Source: JADJLQ01 sp038251405 (lineage in GTDB: Bacteria; Bacteroidota; Bacteroidia; Chitinophagales; Saprospiraceae). Taken from it: 64,000 bases of DNA. The translations under genes and the position numbers were made by a program. Shown in pieces: positions 1 to 9,373 of the stretch (positions are counted from its first letter, which is position 1; each line of letters opens with the position of its first letter). The stretch is from positions 88,127 through 152,126 of the forward strand of contig JBBSBH010000010.1 in the NCBI GenBank assembly GCA_038251405.1, given 5' to 3'. Under the pieces are notes generated by a model. It saw only the letters and a program-made list of their open reading frames with translations, was not told the DNA's origin and made no database searches.

Positions 1-400
1 TGTGAATTTATATCCATAGTAGATTGGATCATCAGCCATCTCATAGGTCTTGTAGAATGGGTCATCAATCGTATCCTTACATTTCCGGAATGGATTGGTT
101 GTTTGATCGGGCTCAAAGGATATAATAAAAATTATAGAATATGTCCGATGGTACTTCTAATGATGAAGGAATGCCTATCGTACCGGTCGCGACCGCTACA
201 TTATACCTCTGATCTTAGCTCCTTTTCCATACGAAAAAATCGGCTATATAGGCTTTACGAGCAAAGCAGAGAGACTCCAAAATAGTGCAGATATAGACAA
301 TTTATATAGAACGATGCAGGATAGATTCAAATTTAACTCGCTACATATAGCTAGCTGGAATGGATATAAGGAGAAGTTTTTAGATATATTTAATGACTAA
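1..400 (+). pseudogene. Frame-broken remnant of a protein gene, truncated by the window edge
   Basis: Protein-like text runs from the left edge to a TAA at 398-400 but changes frame at least twice. Bases 1 to about 135 read in frame 1 as a hydrophobic, Trp/Ile-rich stretch (WVINRILTFPEWIGCLIG). About 141-200 read in frame 3 (EGMPIVPVATATLYL). About 203-400 read in frame 2 (PLILAPFPYEKIGYIGF, then DNLYRTMQDRFKFNSLHI). Joined, they give one plausible C-terminal part of roughly 130 residues: a membrane-like segment, a linker and a soluble tail. No single frame spans it, so I call it a decayed gene, or one carrying sequencing indels. I do not recognise the family. The 60-residue frame-1 ORF at 103-285 drifts out of the plausible reading and is not treated as a gene. 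Confidence 0.5.
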
Positions 401-542
401 AAAAAGAGCTCACTACTAATAAAAGGGAGTATATTATTGATGATAGAAAACCTTGCCTCATAACGCTGGGTGATTTGCGAATAGTGTCGTTGAAAAACTC
501 TGGTAATTTAATGAAGATTTAATTTTACAGTCTTTTGATTTC

Positions 543-3500
543 TTATTTTTCATTTCTCAATGCTTGCAGCTCCTTCATGATGCCATTTAATGCTTTTTTC
601 ATTTCACTCTTCCAATGAACTTCCCGTTTGACTGATATGAGCATGTCCAGCATAAATTGCGTTTGCTCCATTTCTGCCTGGAGCTGCCTTACTGTACCCC
701 CATCTTTCCAGGCAGAGATATAATGACTGGTGATATCTTTGCCCAGTTCTTGAATCACCTTTAATTGATTGGCTTTATTTTCATTTTTAACATCATTGTC
801 TTTAGAAGCTTTAATCCGGGGGACATAATACAACGTGGTCTGTAGTAAATTTACCAGGCTGATATCTTCCCAGAAATCAATGTTTTTACCAAATGATCCG
901 CGGAGATCTTTGGACTTTTGAACTAAGTATTCATAAATATCAACTTGCTTTTTATCATCAATATTTATTTTTTCCTTCCAGCCATTAATAGCATGCAATT
1001 GCAACCAATTGGTCAGTGGATAGACTACTTGTGAGAGCATATTGGGATCGAGTAGTCTATAAGCAGCTTTATAATTTTTCTCGGCTTGCTCTATGTAAAT
1101 AGCTGTAGATGGAATTGACTTTGAAAGCCCCTTATGATAAAAACGGATCGTAGCTAATTTTTTGTATGCAGATCCCATAAGGCTAGATCTCTCGGAAGTA
1201 TCTCCCATTAATTGAAGATTGATAAAATCCTTTTCAATTTGCTTCATTTCCTTCGCCAGTGACGCCAACCCTTTTTTATCGGTTGATTTAATTCTTTTTG
1301 TAAGCAAATGTTTCATTCTAAGATTGCAATACTGCTCAATGGCTTTGATGGAGTAATCGGCTTTATTGATCTTGCGCAATTCCTCTAATTTTTTAATGGC
1401 TTCCTCCAAATCATCTATTTCAGAGAGTATTTCTGCTTCTTTTTCCTTGATCTTACCGCTAGAAAAATTCTTTGCTCTTTTGATTATTTTTTCGAGTCTA
1501 TCTTTTATTTCTATGGAGGCTGATGGTTTAGAATCCAGTGTTTCTGTATCTGACTTTATGTTGTATAGATCGGCGAGTACTTCATCTTCGGCTATATATT
1601 CGGGAATACTATTATCTTTTCCAGTAGACTGGGTGAGGCGGTACCAGGGATCACCATAACATTGATAGGCTGCCCAGGTATTATTGGATTCATGATAATC
1701 ATCGTAACAAGACTTGCGTGCTCTTTTTACTGATTCTCCAAATTGATAGCCCTTCAAAAAATTAGAATAAAATGATTCGGCGAATTTTACAGCAGCTCTA
1801 TCACTTACTGGCCATCCTGCTACTATCACGGCATTCACCCCTATTTTGATTAATTCAGTGCCTATATTGGCTGCAAATTTGTATCGTTCCTGGAAATACT
1901 TTTCTTTACCGGGTATTATTTCTCCAAGGCTACAACAGTTGATAAAAACAAATTCCGGTAGTCGGCTTAGATTGCCGAACATAGATGGAGTGATCATCAT
2001 ATTATTACTGAGAGCTACGCCTGTTTTATATTCTTCATCTTCCACTACTCCGTGTCCTGACACATGTAAGATTTTGTATTCATCATTATAAAGGCTATTG
2101 AGTACTTCTTCGCCTTTGGAATGCTGAGGTAACAAATTAGATGTAAAGTCACTGGCTTCTAACAGTTGGTGTACTAAAAGTGCTTCATTCCATGCTCCTG
2201 GTAGTTGATTAAGACCAGTCCCAGTATAATCCGGATCACCTATTACTAATGCTTTTTTATTTCTGATGATATCTTTACGACCGGCCGAATTGAATGAATA
2301 TAATTGCCTGATCAAGCCAGCCGTGACAAAAGTAGGTACCTCATCTTGTTCGTGATCGTGAAACATTTCCCATGGATAAGCAGCAGATTGAAGATCAAGC
2401 TTCCAAAGGATATTATTTTGTTGCCTGATAATATCTTTAAATTGATAGGGGATGAGCAGCTCAAACAAGGTCTTGGAAGATCTTTTGTCCCAGGTAGGAT
2501 TAGCCGAAAGCTCTTTAAGTAAAGAATCTACTACTTCATTGGGAGTAAAAGTATTTTCTTCTTCTACACGTGCTATGCCTGACGAAGAAGTGAACTGCAA
2601 TCGCGGGATTTTTTTGACCTTATTTTTATCATCAATGTCTTTTTCTACAAAGCGGGTAGTAAAATTATGCCACCAGGAATTTTCAGTATAAAATTGGAAT
2701 TTTTTGAGTGCTCCAGATTTTCGCCCTACTTCTTTTTGTGTGAGTGTAATATTTAATTGTCTGTCAGTGCTAGTTTTAAATAAAGAAAGCTGATAAAATA
2801 TATTTTGAGCTATATGTTCATACAGCTCTATGAATTCTACATGGACTATTTTCTGAAGATCTTTTATACTACCAATAATTTCATTGGCAGATTGTATGCC
2901 CGTAATGATAGCGCGTAGCGAATCTTCCATAGAAATACGGCCAAATCCAGTACCAATACACAAGCAAGATATGCTGGACATAAACTTTCCCCTTTCAATG
3001 CTTTGGTCGCTGTCTAGCCATTTATTATTTACATTGTCGCGCAGATGCATAGCATAATTAATCACACCCGACTCCACGGCTCTTTTGAGTCTATATGCAT
3101 TGAACTCGGTAATTTCACCAGCACCTATTATGATGGCACCTTTCGGCTTTAAAGCTGGATCAAAAAGCACTAAGCTTTCACCTACTCGTGCAGGATAATT
3201 TTTGACACTGAATCGCTCACTTAGTTTGCCATTCAAAAAATGATCTATAGCAACCTCAGAACCCGTAATGCCTTCATTTTGCATATGACCGGCAAATACA
3301 GGGTATGATGCATATTTCAGATTGCCATGTACCACTTTTACATCCAATACATCTTTGGCTTCGGTCACGGCCTTTTTCTTTGATTTTCTATTCAAAAGAA
3401 TTTCAAATGCTTCATCAGATCGGTTAGAAACTAAATCGTAAGTCACAGGTATAAGGTCTACTTCTTTATTTATTTGAATAGTACCTCTCTGACTCATAGT

Positions 3501-6044
3501 ATTCGGTGGGTACTCGAAAATAGAATTTCCAGATGTAGTGCCTTTTTGCAGAAGTTCTTTTATTCCAGTAAAAAGCCTGGTGTCACTAGGAAGGTCAGCA
3601 TGCTTAGTATCATGTGTATAAAACAATTGCCTGGAAGGAAATGCTGGTGGTATGCCTAATTGCCAAGTGACAGAGCCATCACCATCAGGGGTACCATAAA
3701 ATTTGATTCTATTATTCTTTATCGCATAGGCGCTAGTAGTGCAATCGGCTTTACCAGCTACATAGTATATATTTTTATAACGTACCGCACCTTTGGAGTC
3801 ATCGGATATTAACCCATTCCATTTGGAAATGGATTCTTTATATGATTTAAACTTATTTAATAGCTCCGGTACTTGAAATTTTTCACCTTCCAATGATTCG
3901 GTAATCTTTTCCCACGTATCCACTTTTTCCCACGCTTCATCATTAATAGGCATCAGCTCATACATACCTTCAAACTTTTGGTATAAAGCCAATAGCTTGC
4001 GCTTACTGGTAAAAGTGCTTAGAAATTGAATCTGACGGACTATACCAAGATATCCGGTAAAAGCCTCTATGATGAGGTGCGAGCCTTTCCATGGGGTACC
4101 TAAAAGTATGGTGTTAGAGTCTGGCCTTTCTATATACTCTGACCATTCGACAGCATGCAATCGCATAAGATCTCTCACAATAAGCCCGCCCATAGAGTGT
4201 GCTATTATTTTTATAGGCTGGTTGTAGGCATACAATTCTTTCAATTTATCTTTTAGTCTAGTAGCTGCAACACTTAGACTGCTTCTCCAGTCAAAGCCGA
4301 ATGTGAGAACATCATATTGATCCGAAAGTGATTTTGCCAACTCTTCATAGTAAGGCCCGATTACATAATCATAGCCAACTGCGTTTTCGGGAGCTAATTG
4401 TAGCATGCGACCTCTCCCCAATTCCAGTAGGTCTAGCCAGATATTATTTCCATTTACACTCAAATGTGTACCCATGATGCCTGGTATCAGAATCACTATT
4501 GGTTTATTTCCCGAGATCTGATCTGCTCTGAATGGCCGGTACTTCTTAAACAATCCAACTACAATTCCACGGTCTTCGCCTTCCGAGAAATATTGAAATC
4601 CTTTGATCTGGGTACTATCAGGCAAAGCTCTTACGGAATCAGCAATAGCTTGCTGTGTTTTTTTATTTTTAAAATATCTAAAATGGCTGGTCTCGTCATC
4701 TTTAGAAAGTAATACATGAATACCACTGGTGCGCAACATGCCTGATCGCATGCTATTGGTATTCACTACAAAATCGTTGGACATTCTAAAATACAGATTG
4801 GTGAGCACCACCTGGATCGAGTGTTTGATGTTTCCACCAAATTCAGCATTTCCTTCTATTACTATCAGCTGACCAGGTAAAGTAATATCAGATCTATTGA
4901 TCAACTGCTGAGGATAGGAGCCCTCTATCATCGCTAACAAGCCTGGTACGCTGTACGAATCTGCACGAGACCTGATCACATCCGTAATAAATCCTTTAAT
5001 AAAATCATACAGGGGATTCCCTACACTACCAAATGCAAGCCCGATGGCTGTGAGTATTCCGTTTAATAAATGATCCAATCGATGATCCAATAAAACGGTA
5101 CCATTAGCAGGGCATGCTACTCTGATTATTTTCTTTATGCTAATCTTTTTTTGAGCAGCTATTTTATTCAGAGCTTTTAGTTCTTTTGCAAAATCTTCAT
5201 GACCTTCTGCCATGGCAGTTTCTATAGCAGTCAATGGATATATTTCAGATTGCTCGTTGAAAGTTTGGTAATCACAGGTGGCCAAAATATCGGCTATAAG
5301 CCCCCCCCGTGAATGTGATATAATATCCAGTGAAGACCCTTCGGGTAAATTTTCTAATACCTGACGGGCATTTACAAAAGGACTCTCAGATAAAGTATAG
5401 TGATTAAGAGCTAATATATTAGACTTATAAGAACTCAAAAGCAAGTCCTGTATTCCAGTAGTATCCTCATCAAAAAGCCCACCAAATGAGCCATCAAATG
5501 AGCTTAAAGTACCATGTAAAAAAAGCAAATAATGACCGGCTTCGCTGGAAGAAGATTGAAACTTAGATAGATTTTTACCTGAAACTTTGAAAAGACCAGG
5601 GTTGGGCATTATATGTTTATCAGCCTTGATTACTAATTCTTTTGCAACTTTTTTTGCTATAGGATCTGTAGCTAGCTTAATTCCCTTACCCGTAATAAAC
5701 TGGATCAGCTTTAGCTTGATTTCTTTGAAAACACCTCGCTCTGCCTGGTAGCCAATAGGTGCAATAGAAGTAGGAATTTCAATGGTAGTTTCTCTACCGC
5801 GATCCCCTGACGGCTTACCAAAGATCTCATCTAATTCGTCCACCCTGCCTACCCATTCTCCACCATCCTCAAATTGCAAGATTACTATTTCGTCATCTTC
5901 CGCCACGTGACTAATAGTAACAGGTTTCTCCCCCCTGGTGGGTTCTTTGATTTCAATGGTCTTACTGATTTGATTGTGTTCGCTACGAAGGGTATAATTG
6001 GTTTTAGCAGAAATATCGTGACCCGGGATAACGAGCTTTGGCAT
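543..6044 (-). CDS. Giant CHAT-domain protein with two alpha/beta-hydrolase domains
   Basis: 1833 residues, no signal peptide, probably cytoplasmic. The N-terminal ~100 residues look beta-rich. Residues ~170-420 form a lipase-like alpha/beta hydrolase (FLHGT at ~175-179, SHSRGG with Ser245). Residues ~510-830 form a second, PGAP1/LCAT-like hydrolase (IPGIMGTH, AHSMGG with Ser617). Residues ~900-1170 are a conserved-looking region I cannot name. Residues ~1260-1470 are a CHAT caspase-like domain with HVSGHG (His1331) and FINCCSLG (Cys1371 the likely nucleophile), ending GDPWYRL. The tail (~1490-1833) is helical and charged, coiled-coil-like near 1525-1565. CHAT domains are cysteine proteases of the caspase/separase clan, used in some bacterial immune and signalling systems; the hydrolase domains suggest lipid or ester cleavage. 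That this is an effector protein is inference. A TIR gene and a HigA-like gene lie just upstream. Confidence 0.88.
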   Translation of the reverse strand: MPKLVIPGHDISAKTNYTLRSEHNQISKTIEIKEPTRGEKPVTISHVAEDDEIVILQFEDGGEWVGRVDELDEIFGKPSGDRGRETTIEIPTSIAPIGYQAERGVFKEIKLKLIQFITGKGIKLATDPIAKKVAKELVIKADKHIMPNPGLFKVSGKNLSKFQSSSSEAGHYLLFLHGTLSSFDGSFGGLFDEDTTGIQDLLLSSYKSNILALNHYTLSESPFVNARQVLENLPEGSSLDIISHSRGGLIADILATCDYQTFNEQSEIYPLTAIETAMAEGHEDFAKELKALNKIAAQKKISIKKIIRVACPANGTVLLDHRLDHLLNGILTAIGLAFGSVGNPLYDFIKGFITDVIRSRADSYSVPGLLAMIEGSYPQQLINRSDITLPGQLIVIEGNAEFGGNIKHSIQVVLTNLYFRMSNDFVVNTNSMRSGMLRTSGIHVLLSKDDETSHFRYFKNKKTQQAIADSVRALPDSTQIKGFQYFSEGEDRGIVVGLFKKYRPFRADQISGNKPIVILIPGIMGTHLSVNGNNIWLDLLELGRGRMLQLAPENAVGYDYVIGPYYEELAKSLSDQYDVLTFGFDWRSSLSVAATRLKDKLKELYAYNQPIKIIAHSMGGLIVRDLMRLHAVEWSEYIERPDSNTILLGTPWKGSHLIIEAFTGYLGIVRQIQFLSTFTSKRKLLALYQKFEGMYELMPINDEAWEKVDTWEKITESLEGEKFQVPELLNKFKSYKESISKWNGLISDDSKGAVRYKNIYYVAGKADCTTSAYAIKNNRIKFYGTPDGDGSVTWQLGIPPAFPSRQLFYTHDTKHADLPSDTRLFTGIKELLQKGTTSGNSIFEYPPNTMSQRGTIQINKEVDLIPVTYDLVSNRSDEAFEILLNRKSKKKAVTEAKDVLDVKVVHGNLKYASYPVFAGHMQNEGITGSEVAIDHFLNGKLSERFSVKNYPARVGESLVLFDPALKPKGAIIIGAGEITEFNAYRLKRAVESGVINYAMHLRDNVNNKWLDSDQSIERGKFMSSISCLCIGTGFGRISMEDSLRAIITGIQSANEIIGSIKDLQKIVHVEFIELYEHIAQNIFYQLSLFKTSTDRQLNITLTQKEVGRKSGALKKFQFYTENSWWHNFTTRFVEKDIDDKNKVKKIPRLQFTSSSGIARVEEENTFTPNEVVDSLLKELSANPTWDKRSSKTLFELLIPYQFKDIIRQQNNILWKLDLQSAAYPWEMFHDHEQDEVPTFVTAGLIRQLYSFNSAGRKDIIRNKKALVIGDPDYTGTGLNQLPGAWNEALLVHQLLEASDFTSNLLPQHSKGEEVLNSLYNDEYKILHVSGHGVVEDEEYKTGVALSNNMMITPSMFGNLSRLPEFVFINCCSLGEIIPGKEKYFQERYKFAANIGTELIKIGVNAVIVAGWPVSDRAAVKFAESFYSNFLKGYQFGESVKRARKSCYDDYHESNNTWAAYQCYGDPWYRLTQSTGKDNSIPEYIAEDEVLADLYNIKSDTETLDSKPSASIEIKDRLEKIIKRAKNFSSGKIKEKEAEILSEIDDLEEAIKKLEELRKINKADYSIKAIEQYCNLRMKHLLTKRIKSTDKKGLASLAKEMKQIEKDFINLQLMGDTSERSSLMGSAYKKLATIRFYHKGLSKSIPSTAIYIEQAEKNYKAAYRLLDPNMLSQVVYPLTNWLQLHAINGWKEKINIDDKKQVDIYEYLVQKSKDLRGSFGKNIDFWEDISLVNLLQTTLYYVPRIKASKDNDVKNENKANQLKVIQELGKDITSHYISAWKDGGTVRQLQAEMEQTQFMLDMLISVKREVHWKSEMKKALNGIMKELQALRNEK

Positions 6045-6367
6045 GAGTAGTGGGATTTAAGGTTTTATTTATATGTAACGACTATACCAAATTGTTACCA
6101 GGTTTGGTGAATAAATGAAATAACTGAGGGGTACGAGGGCTCGGGTGAGATGAAGTTATGACTTATATTCCAGAATTAATAAATCTTATCAGGTTTTATT
6201 TATAAAGTCACTTCTCATATCGGCATATACCGGGCATCTTGCACAATACATTATCTCATATTGGGAAAGTGCTATCTTCTGTGTTATTTTGCACACTAGG
6301 CAACATATCAGAAAATAATAAACTTTGAAATTTAACCAAAGATTTCAAATGACCTTTGCCAACTTTA
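6045..6367. other. Intergenic region between divergent CHAT and HigA-like genes
   Basis: About 320 A/T-rich bases separating two divergently transcribed genes, so both promoters should lie here. I found no HigB-like toxin reading frame, no strong hairpin and no exact TAnnTTTG box on either strand. Confidence 0.4.
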
Positions 6368-6781
6368 ATGACGATAAAAAAAATGAAAAGAAAATTTAAT
6401 ACAGAACGATATAATATAACACCTATACTTAATGATAAACAATATAGTCTTTACTCTGATTGGATAGAAGAAATCGCTGATTTATCTTTTGACAGTAAAT
6501 CTGAGAATGAGTTAAAACTAAAATACATAGATACCTTAGTATTATTAATAGAAGATTACGAGCATAAAACCTTTACTTTTAATAAGCTAAGACTTACAAT
6601 TCCTCAAATCATAGAAGAGGCCATGTCACAACTAAATCTCACCAAGACAGATCTCGCAAAACTAATAGGCGCCAATAGAGTGTCGGAAATATTGAGAGGG
6701 AAAAGGAACCTTACTCTATCCCAAATAAGAGCACTACATAAGGAATTAAGATTTCCTACTGAGATGTTGTTGGGGGTTTGA
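6368..6781 (+). CDS. HigA-like antitoxin / XRE-family regulator, apparently without toxin
   Basis: 137 residues from the ATG at 6368; the reading frame extends to a TTG at 6356, and another ATG lies at 6383. The N-terminal half (YSDWIEEIADLSFDSK, then VLLIEDYEHKTF) matches the COG5499/HigA layout. The C-terminal half is an XRE helix-turn-helix (LTKTDLAKLIGANRVSEIL, followed by RGKRNLTLSQIRALHKEL). HigA proteins neutralise HigB mRNA interferases and repress their own promoter. The usual order is higB-higA, but no small toxin frame is visible upstream (6045-6355) or downstream. It may be a solitary regulator, or the partner may have been lost. It sits between the CHAT gene and the TIR pair but on the opposite strand. 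Confidence 0.8.
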   Translation: MTIKKMKRKFNTERYNITPILNDKQYSLYSDWIEEIADLSFDSKSENELKLKYIDTLVLLIEDYEHKTFTFNKLRLTIPQIIEEAMSQLNLTKTDLAKLIGANRVSEILRGKRNLTLSQIRALHKELRFPTEMLLGV

Positions 6782-6934
6782 TGAACTAGTAAAACGTAAG
6801 CGTATATCAAATTCTTTATTATCCATAAAGACATAGTCTTCTTAAACAAAATCTACAGTTGATTAGGTCTACAATACCTGACTTCTGATTTATTTCCTTT
6901 CCTTTCTTCTTCAATATTCATAACTAAACATTAA

Positions 6935-7450
6935 TTACTCATAAGTTTCTCCAAATTCCTTCCCCCCAATTATATATATCTCCGACTCATCCAGGGTACA
7001 CACCATATAATCCCCTTTCGCCACCATCTGTGCTTCACCCCACGATGCTTGAATAGAAAAATGATCAGGCAGTTTTAATTTATGGAGCACCGGTTTAGTC
7101 AGTTTTATCCCTTTTACTGATCCTATTGCCTGGTAGAGAGCGTAGCCATTTTTTAGGTCTTTTAATTTTCTGTAGCGTGTAGGAAATTTTGCTGCTGAGA
7201 TAATGTATTCTTCTTTGGCATTCGTGGCATTAGTGATTACAAAGTCTCCTTTTTTTGCTGTGTTTTTAGTTTCGAAGCCGGCAGAGGTAGTGGTTATAAT
7301 GATTTCTCTGGGCTTAGCGGGGCGAGCATGCACTTTGGATGTTTTTTGGTATACTTTTCCTTTTACTTGAATGATGGGTAAGAATATTTTTAGCAGCTCT
7401 GCCTGGCTGATGGGAGGCGTCTCTTTACCTGGTTGACTCGGTTTACTCAT
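6935..7450 (-). CDS. Small protein with duplicated KGD[FY] module (PGDYG-like)
   Basis: 171 residues, no signal peptide or membrane segment. The body contains two copies of one module: KKGDFVITNATNAKEEYII then KFPTRYR (~66-94), and AKGDYMVCTLDESEIYII then EFGETYE (~144-171). The spacing and ending [KE]F-x-x-[TR]Y-x agree between copies. The pattern recalls the Pfam PGDYG family, a small beta-barrel-like domain of unknown function; I make that link from memory of the motif. The gene lies 80 bases downstream of the TIR gene on the same strand, so co-transcription is likely and it may be a partner or sensor for it. No biochemical function can be assigned. Confidence 0.7.
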   Translation of the reverse strand: MSKPSQPGKETPPISQAELLKIFLPIIQVKGKVYQKTSKVHARPAKPREIIITTTSAGFETKNTAKKGDFVITNATNAKEEYIISAAKFPTRYRKLKDLKNGYALYQAIGSVKGIKLTKPVLHKLKLPDHFSIQASWGEAQMVAKGDYMVCTLDESEIYIIGGKEFGETYE

Positions 7451-7530
7451 GGATTAATACTTAAAACATGAAGATAATGATGTGGCGCAGAACTTTAATA
7501 AGAAAGTAGGAACTTTAATACATAAGCATA

Positions 7531-9300
7531 TCAATTTACTTTTTTCATGATCGCCTTTTTCTGAATCACTTCTGTATTTAGTCGTTGATTCTGAATGAGT
7601 ATAGCAGGAGGTACTTCTGTAGCTTTTATATCACCTAGTTTTAATTTCGCTTCCATTAAGAGGGGTTCTGCCTTTTTAAACTCTACTGCTTCTTTGGGAA
7701 TAGTATTTAATATTTCTTTTGCTTTTACGGTTTCTCCATTTTGCAGTAGCTTATCACTAATACTTATTTTCTGAATAGCTGTGAGGTTGCTGAAATTTAC
7801 TTGAGAAATGGATGCATTATTGGCGGATATATTTTTGTCAGCCTCTATTACTTTTGTATTCACGCGCTGTTTCTGAGCAGGACTGGCGCTGGGTTTCACT
7901 TGCTGGTAGTCTTCTTTTGCTTTTTTATATTCCTGGATTTGAATGTATTGATCGGCGCGTTTTTCGTACAGAATATTTTTATCTATTTTACTGCTGTCTA
8001 TTAATTTATTATAAGATGCAATAGCTATATCTGGTCTATTAATTTCCGTTGCCAAAATAGATTTGCTAAGCTCAAGGTCTGTGGAATAGTTAGAATTTAT
8101 TACTTTTTGCAGGTACATGATAGCTGAGTCTGGTTTATTATTTTGGTAGCAGGCATCTGACATTAAACGATAAATTACATTCCTAAAAGTATCACTTTCA
8201 ATTTTTTCTGGTTGAAGGTCTTTTAAAACTTTTACAGCTTTATCAAAATCTTTTTTTTGAACCAAGACGAAACCCAACACTGCCTGTAACACCCGTTCGT
8301 AAAGGCTGTCTATTGCCCGTCCACCTGTGAGCTCTTGCAAGGAGATATTTTGTCTTTCCAGAGTAAAGCTTTTAGCAGACGGTGTAAGTACCTGCAGTGT
8401 ATCGTGTGTAAGCCCAAAGCTAGCATCGAATTGATTTTTGCCATCAAACTGTATTAGTTGCCCACCGAAGAAAAGATCTGCATTACATTTTTTAGCTATG
8501 GTCTTTTGATCCGAATGTGTAAGCGGTTTATCTCTGAAATATTCACTTACTTTAGTCTCATCAGAGATTTGATATTCCATACACTTATTAGAGAATTTAT
8601 TGGCAAGGCTATATTCTATTTTCTGATTATCCGTAGTTATTAAAGGAAAGAATAAAGTATTCAAATTGTCTGATCTCTCGTAACTAACACACTCCGGGGT
8701 AGAGGTAGATATTGGTTTTGTTACATCATTAGTTTTAGACTTATATAGCCACCATCCAACGATAGTCACTAAGATCAAACCAGAAAGTAAATATAAAATT
8801 GCAGATATTTTTTTCTTCTCTTTATTAGATACCTTATTTCCAAGGTGATTTTTAAGCTCTTCAACTATTCTGAGTTTGTAGGTTGCCCAGTCATTCAGAT
8901 CTATTTTCAACGCTTGTGAATCCAGCATTGTTTGTATAGAATCGGGTAAATCTTCTTTGTTTGGTATTTTTGCTTTATTTACAAGAACAGGGATAATGAC
9001 AAGATTTTTGTCAATAGCATATTCAATTTCTTTGCGCACCCAATCATCGTCTTGCTTTATTCTCAATGCGCCATCCTGATTTTTTTCAAGCCATTTAGGG
9101 CCAATCACTACCAGGCATACTTTAGCATTTGTACCTGCCTGATTCAAAATCTGTTTCCATTTATCACCACCGTGGAGATCAGCCGTGTCCAGAAATACAC
9201 TATCCGGGCCGAAAGCATTTTCGAGGCCTTCATGAATTACATTGGCATCGCTTTTAGAGAGGTCACTTCTGCGATAGCTGATAAAGATTGAATTTTGCAT
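7531..9300 (-). CDS. TIR domain-transmembrane-TPR protein
   Basis: 589 residues in three parts. Residues 1-~152 form a bacterial TIR domain: ISYRRSD at 7-13, VFLDTADLHGGDKW at 35-48, VVIGPKWL, DDDWVRKEIEYAI with Glu91 at the position used by NADase TIRs, then VIIPVLVNKAKIP. A basic linker leads to one membrane helix (~165-187). The remainder (~200-589) has TPR-like helices (KKDFDKAVKVLKDL, NKPDSAIMYLQKVI, IQEYKKAKEDYQQV). Two copies of a QxQR[VL]NT[KE]VI motif occur near ~483 and ~571. With the TIR part N-terminal and no signal peptide, the TIR domain is probably cytoplasmic and the TPR part periplasmic. TIR domains cleave NAD or scaffold signalling; here a membrane sensor coupled to a TIR effector is inferred. 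It probably heads an operon with the KGD[FY] gene 80 bases downstream. Confidence 0.9.
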   Translation of the reverse strand: MQNSIFISYRRSDLSKSDANVIHEGLENAFGPDSVFLDTADLHGGDKWKQILNQAGTNAKVCLVVIGPKWLEKNQDGALRIKQDDDWVRKEIEYAIDKNLVIIPVLVNKAKIPNKEDLPDSIQTMLDSQALKIDLNDWATYKLRIVEELKNHLGNKVSNKEKKKISAILYLLSGLILVTIVGWWLYKSKTNDVTKPISTSTPECVSYERSDNLNTLFFPLITTDNQKIEYSLANKFSNKCMEYQISDETKVSEYFRDKPLTHSDQKTIAKKCNADLFFGGQLIQFDGKNQFDASFGLTHDTLQVLTPSAKSFTLERQNISLQELTGGRAIDSLYERVLQAVLGFVLVQKKDFDKAVKVLKDLQPEKIESDTFRNVIYRLMSDACYQNNKPDSAIMYLQKVINSNYSTDLELSKSILATEINRPDIAIASYNKLIDSSKIDKNILYEKRADQYIQIQEYKKAKEDYQQVKPSASPAQKQRVNTKVIEADKNISANNASISQVNFSNLTAIQKISISDKLLQNGETVKAKEILNTIPKEAVEFKKAEPLLMEAKLKLGDIKATEVPPAILIQNQRLNTEVIQKKAIMKKVN

Positions 9301-9373
9301 GGCTTTGGGTTTTTATGCATCTGATTAGTGTAATTTAAGGGTAAAATGTCAGATGATTCCTCAGATTCTACGC

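Noticed and set aside
103..285. 60-residue frame as a stand-alone gene
   Set aside because: Protein-like text switches to frames 3 and 2; the frame-1 continuation is not credible, so the region is better read as one broken gene.
6045..6355. A HigB-type toxin gene before the antitoxin
   Set aside because: No frame of suitable length or motif was found on either strand.
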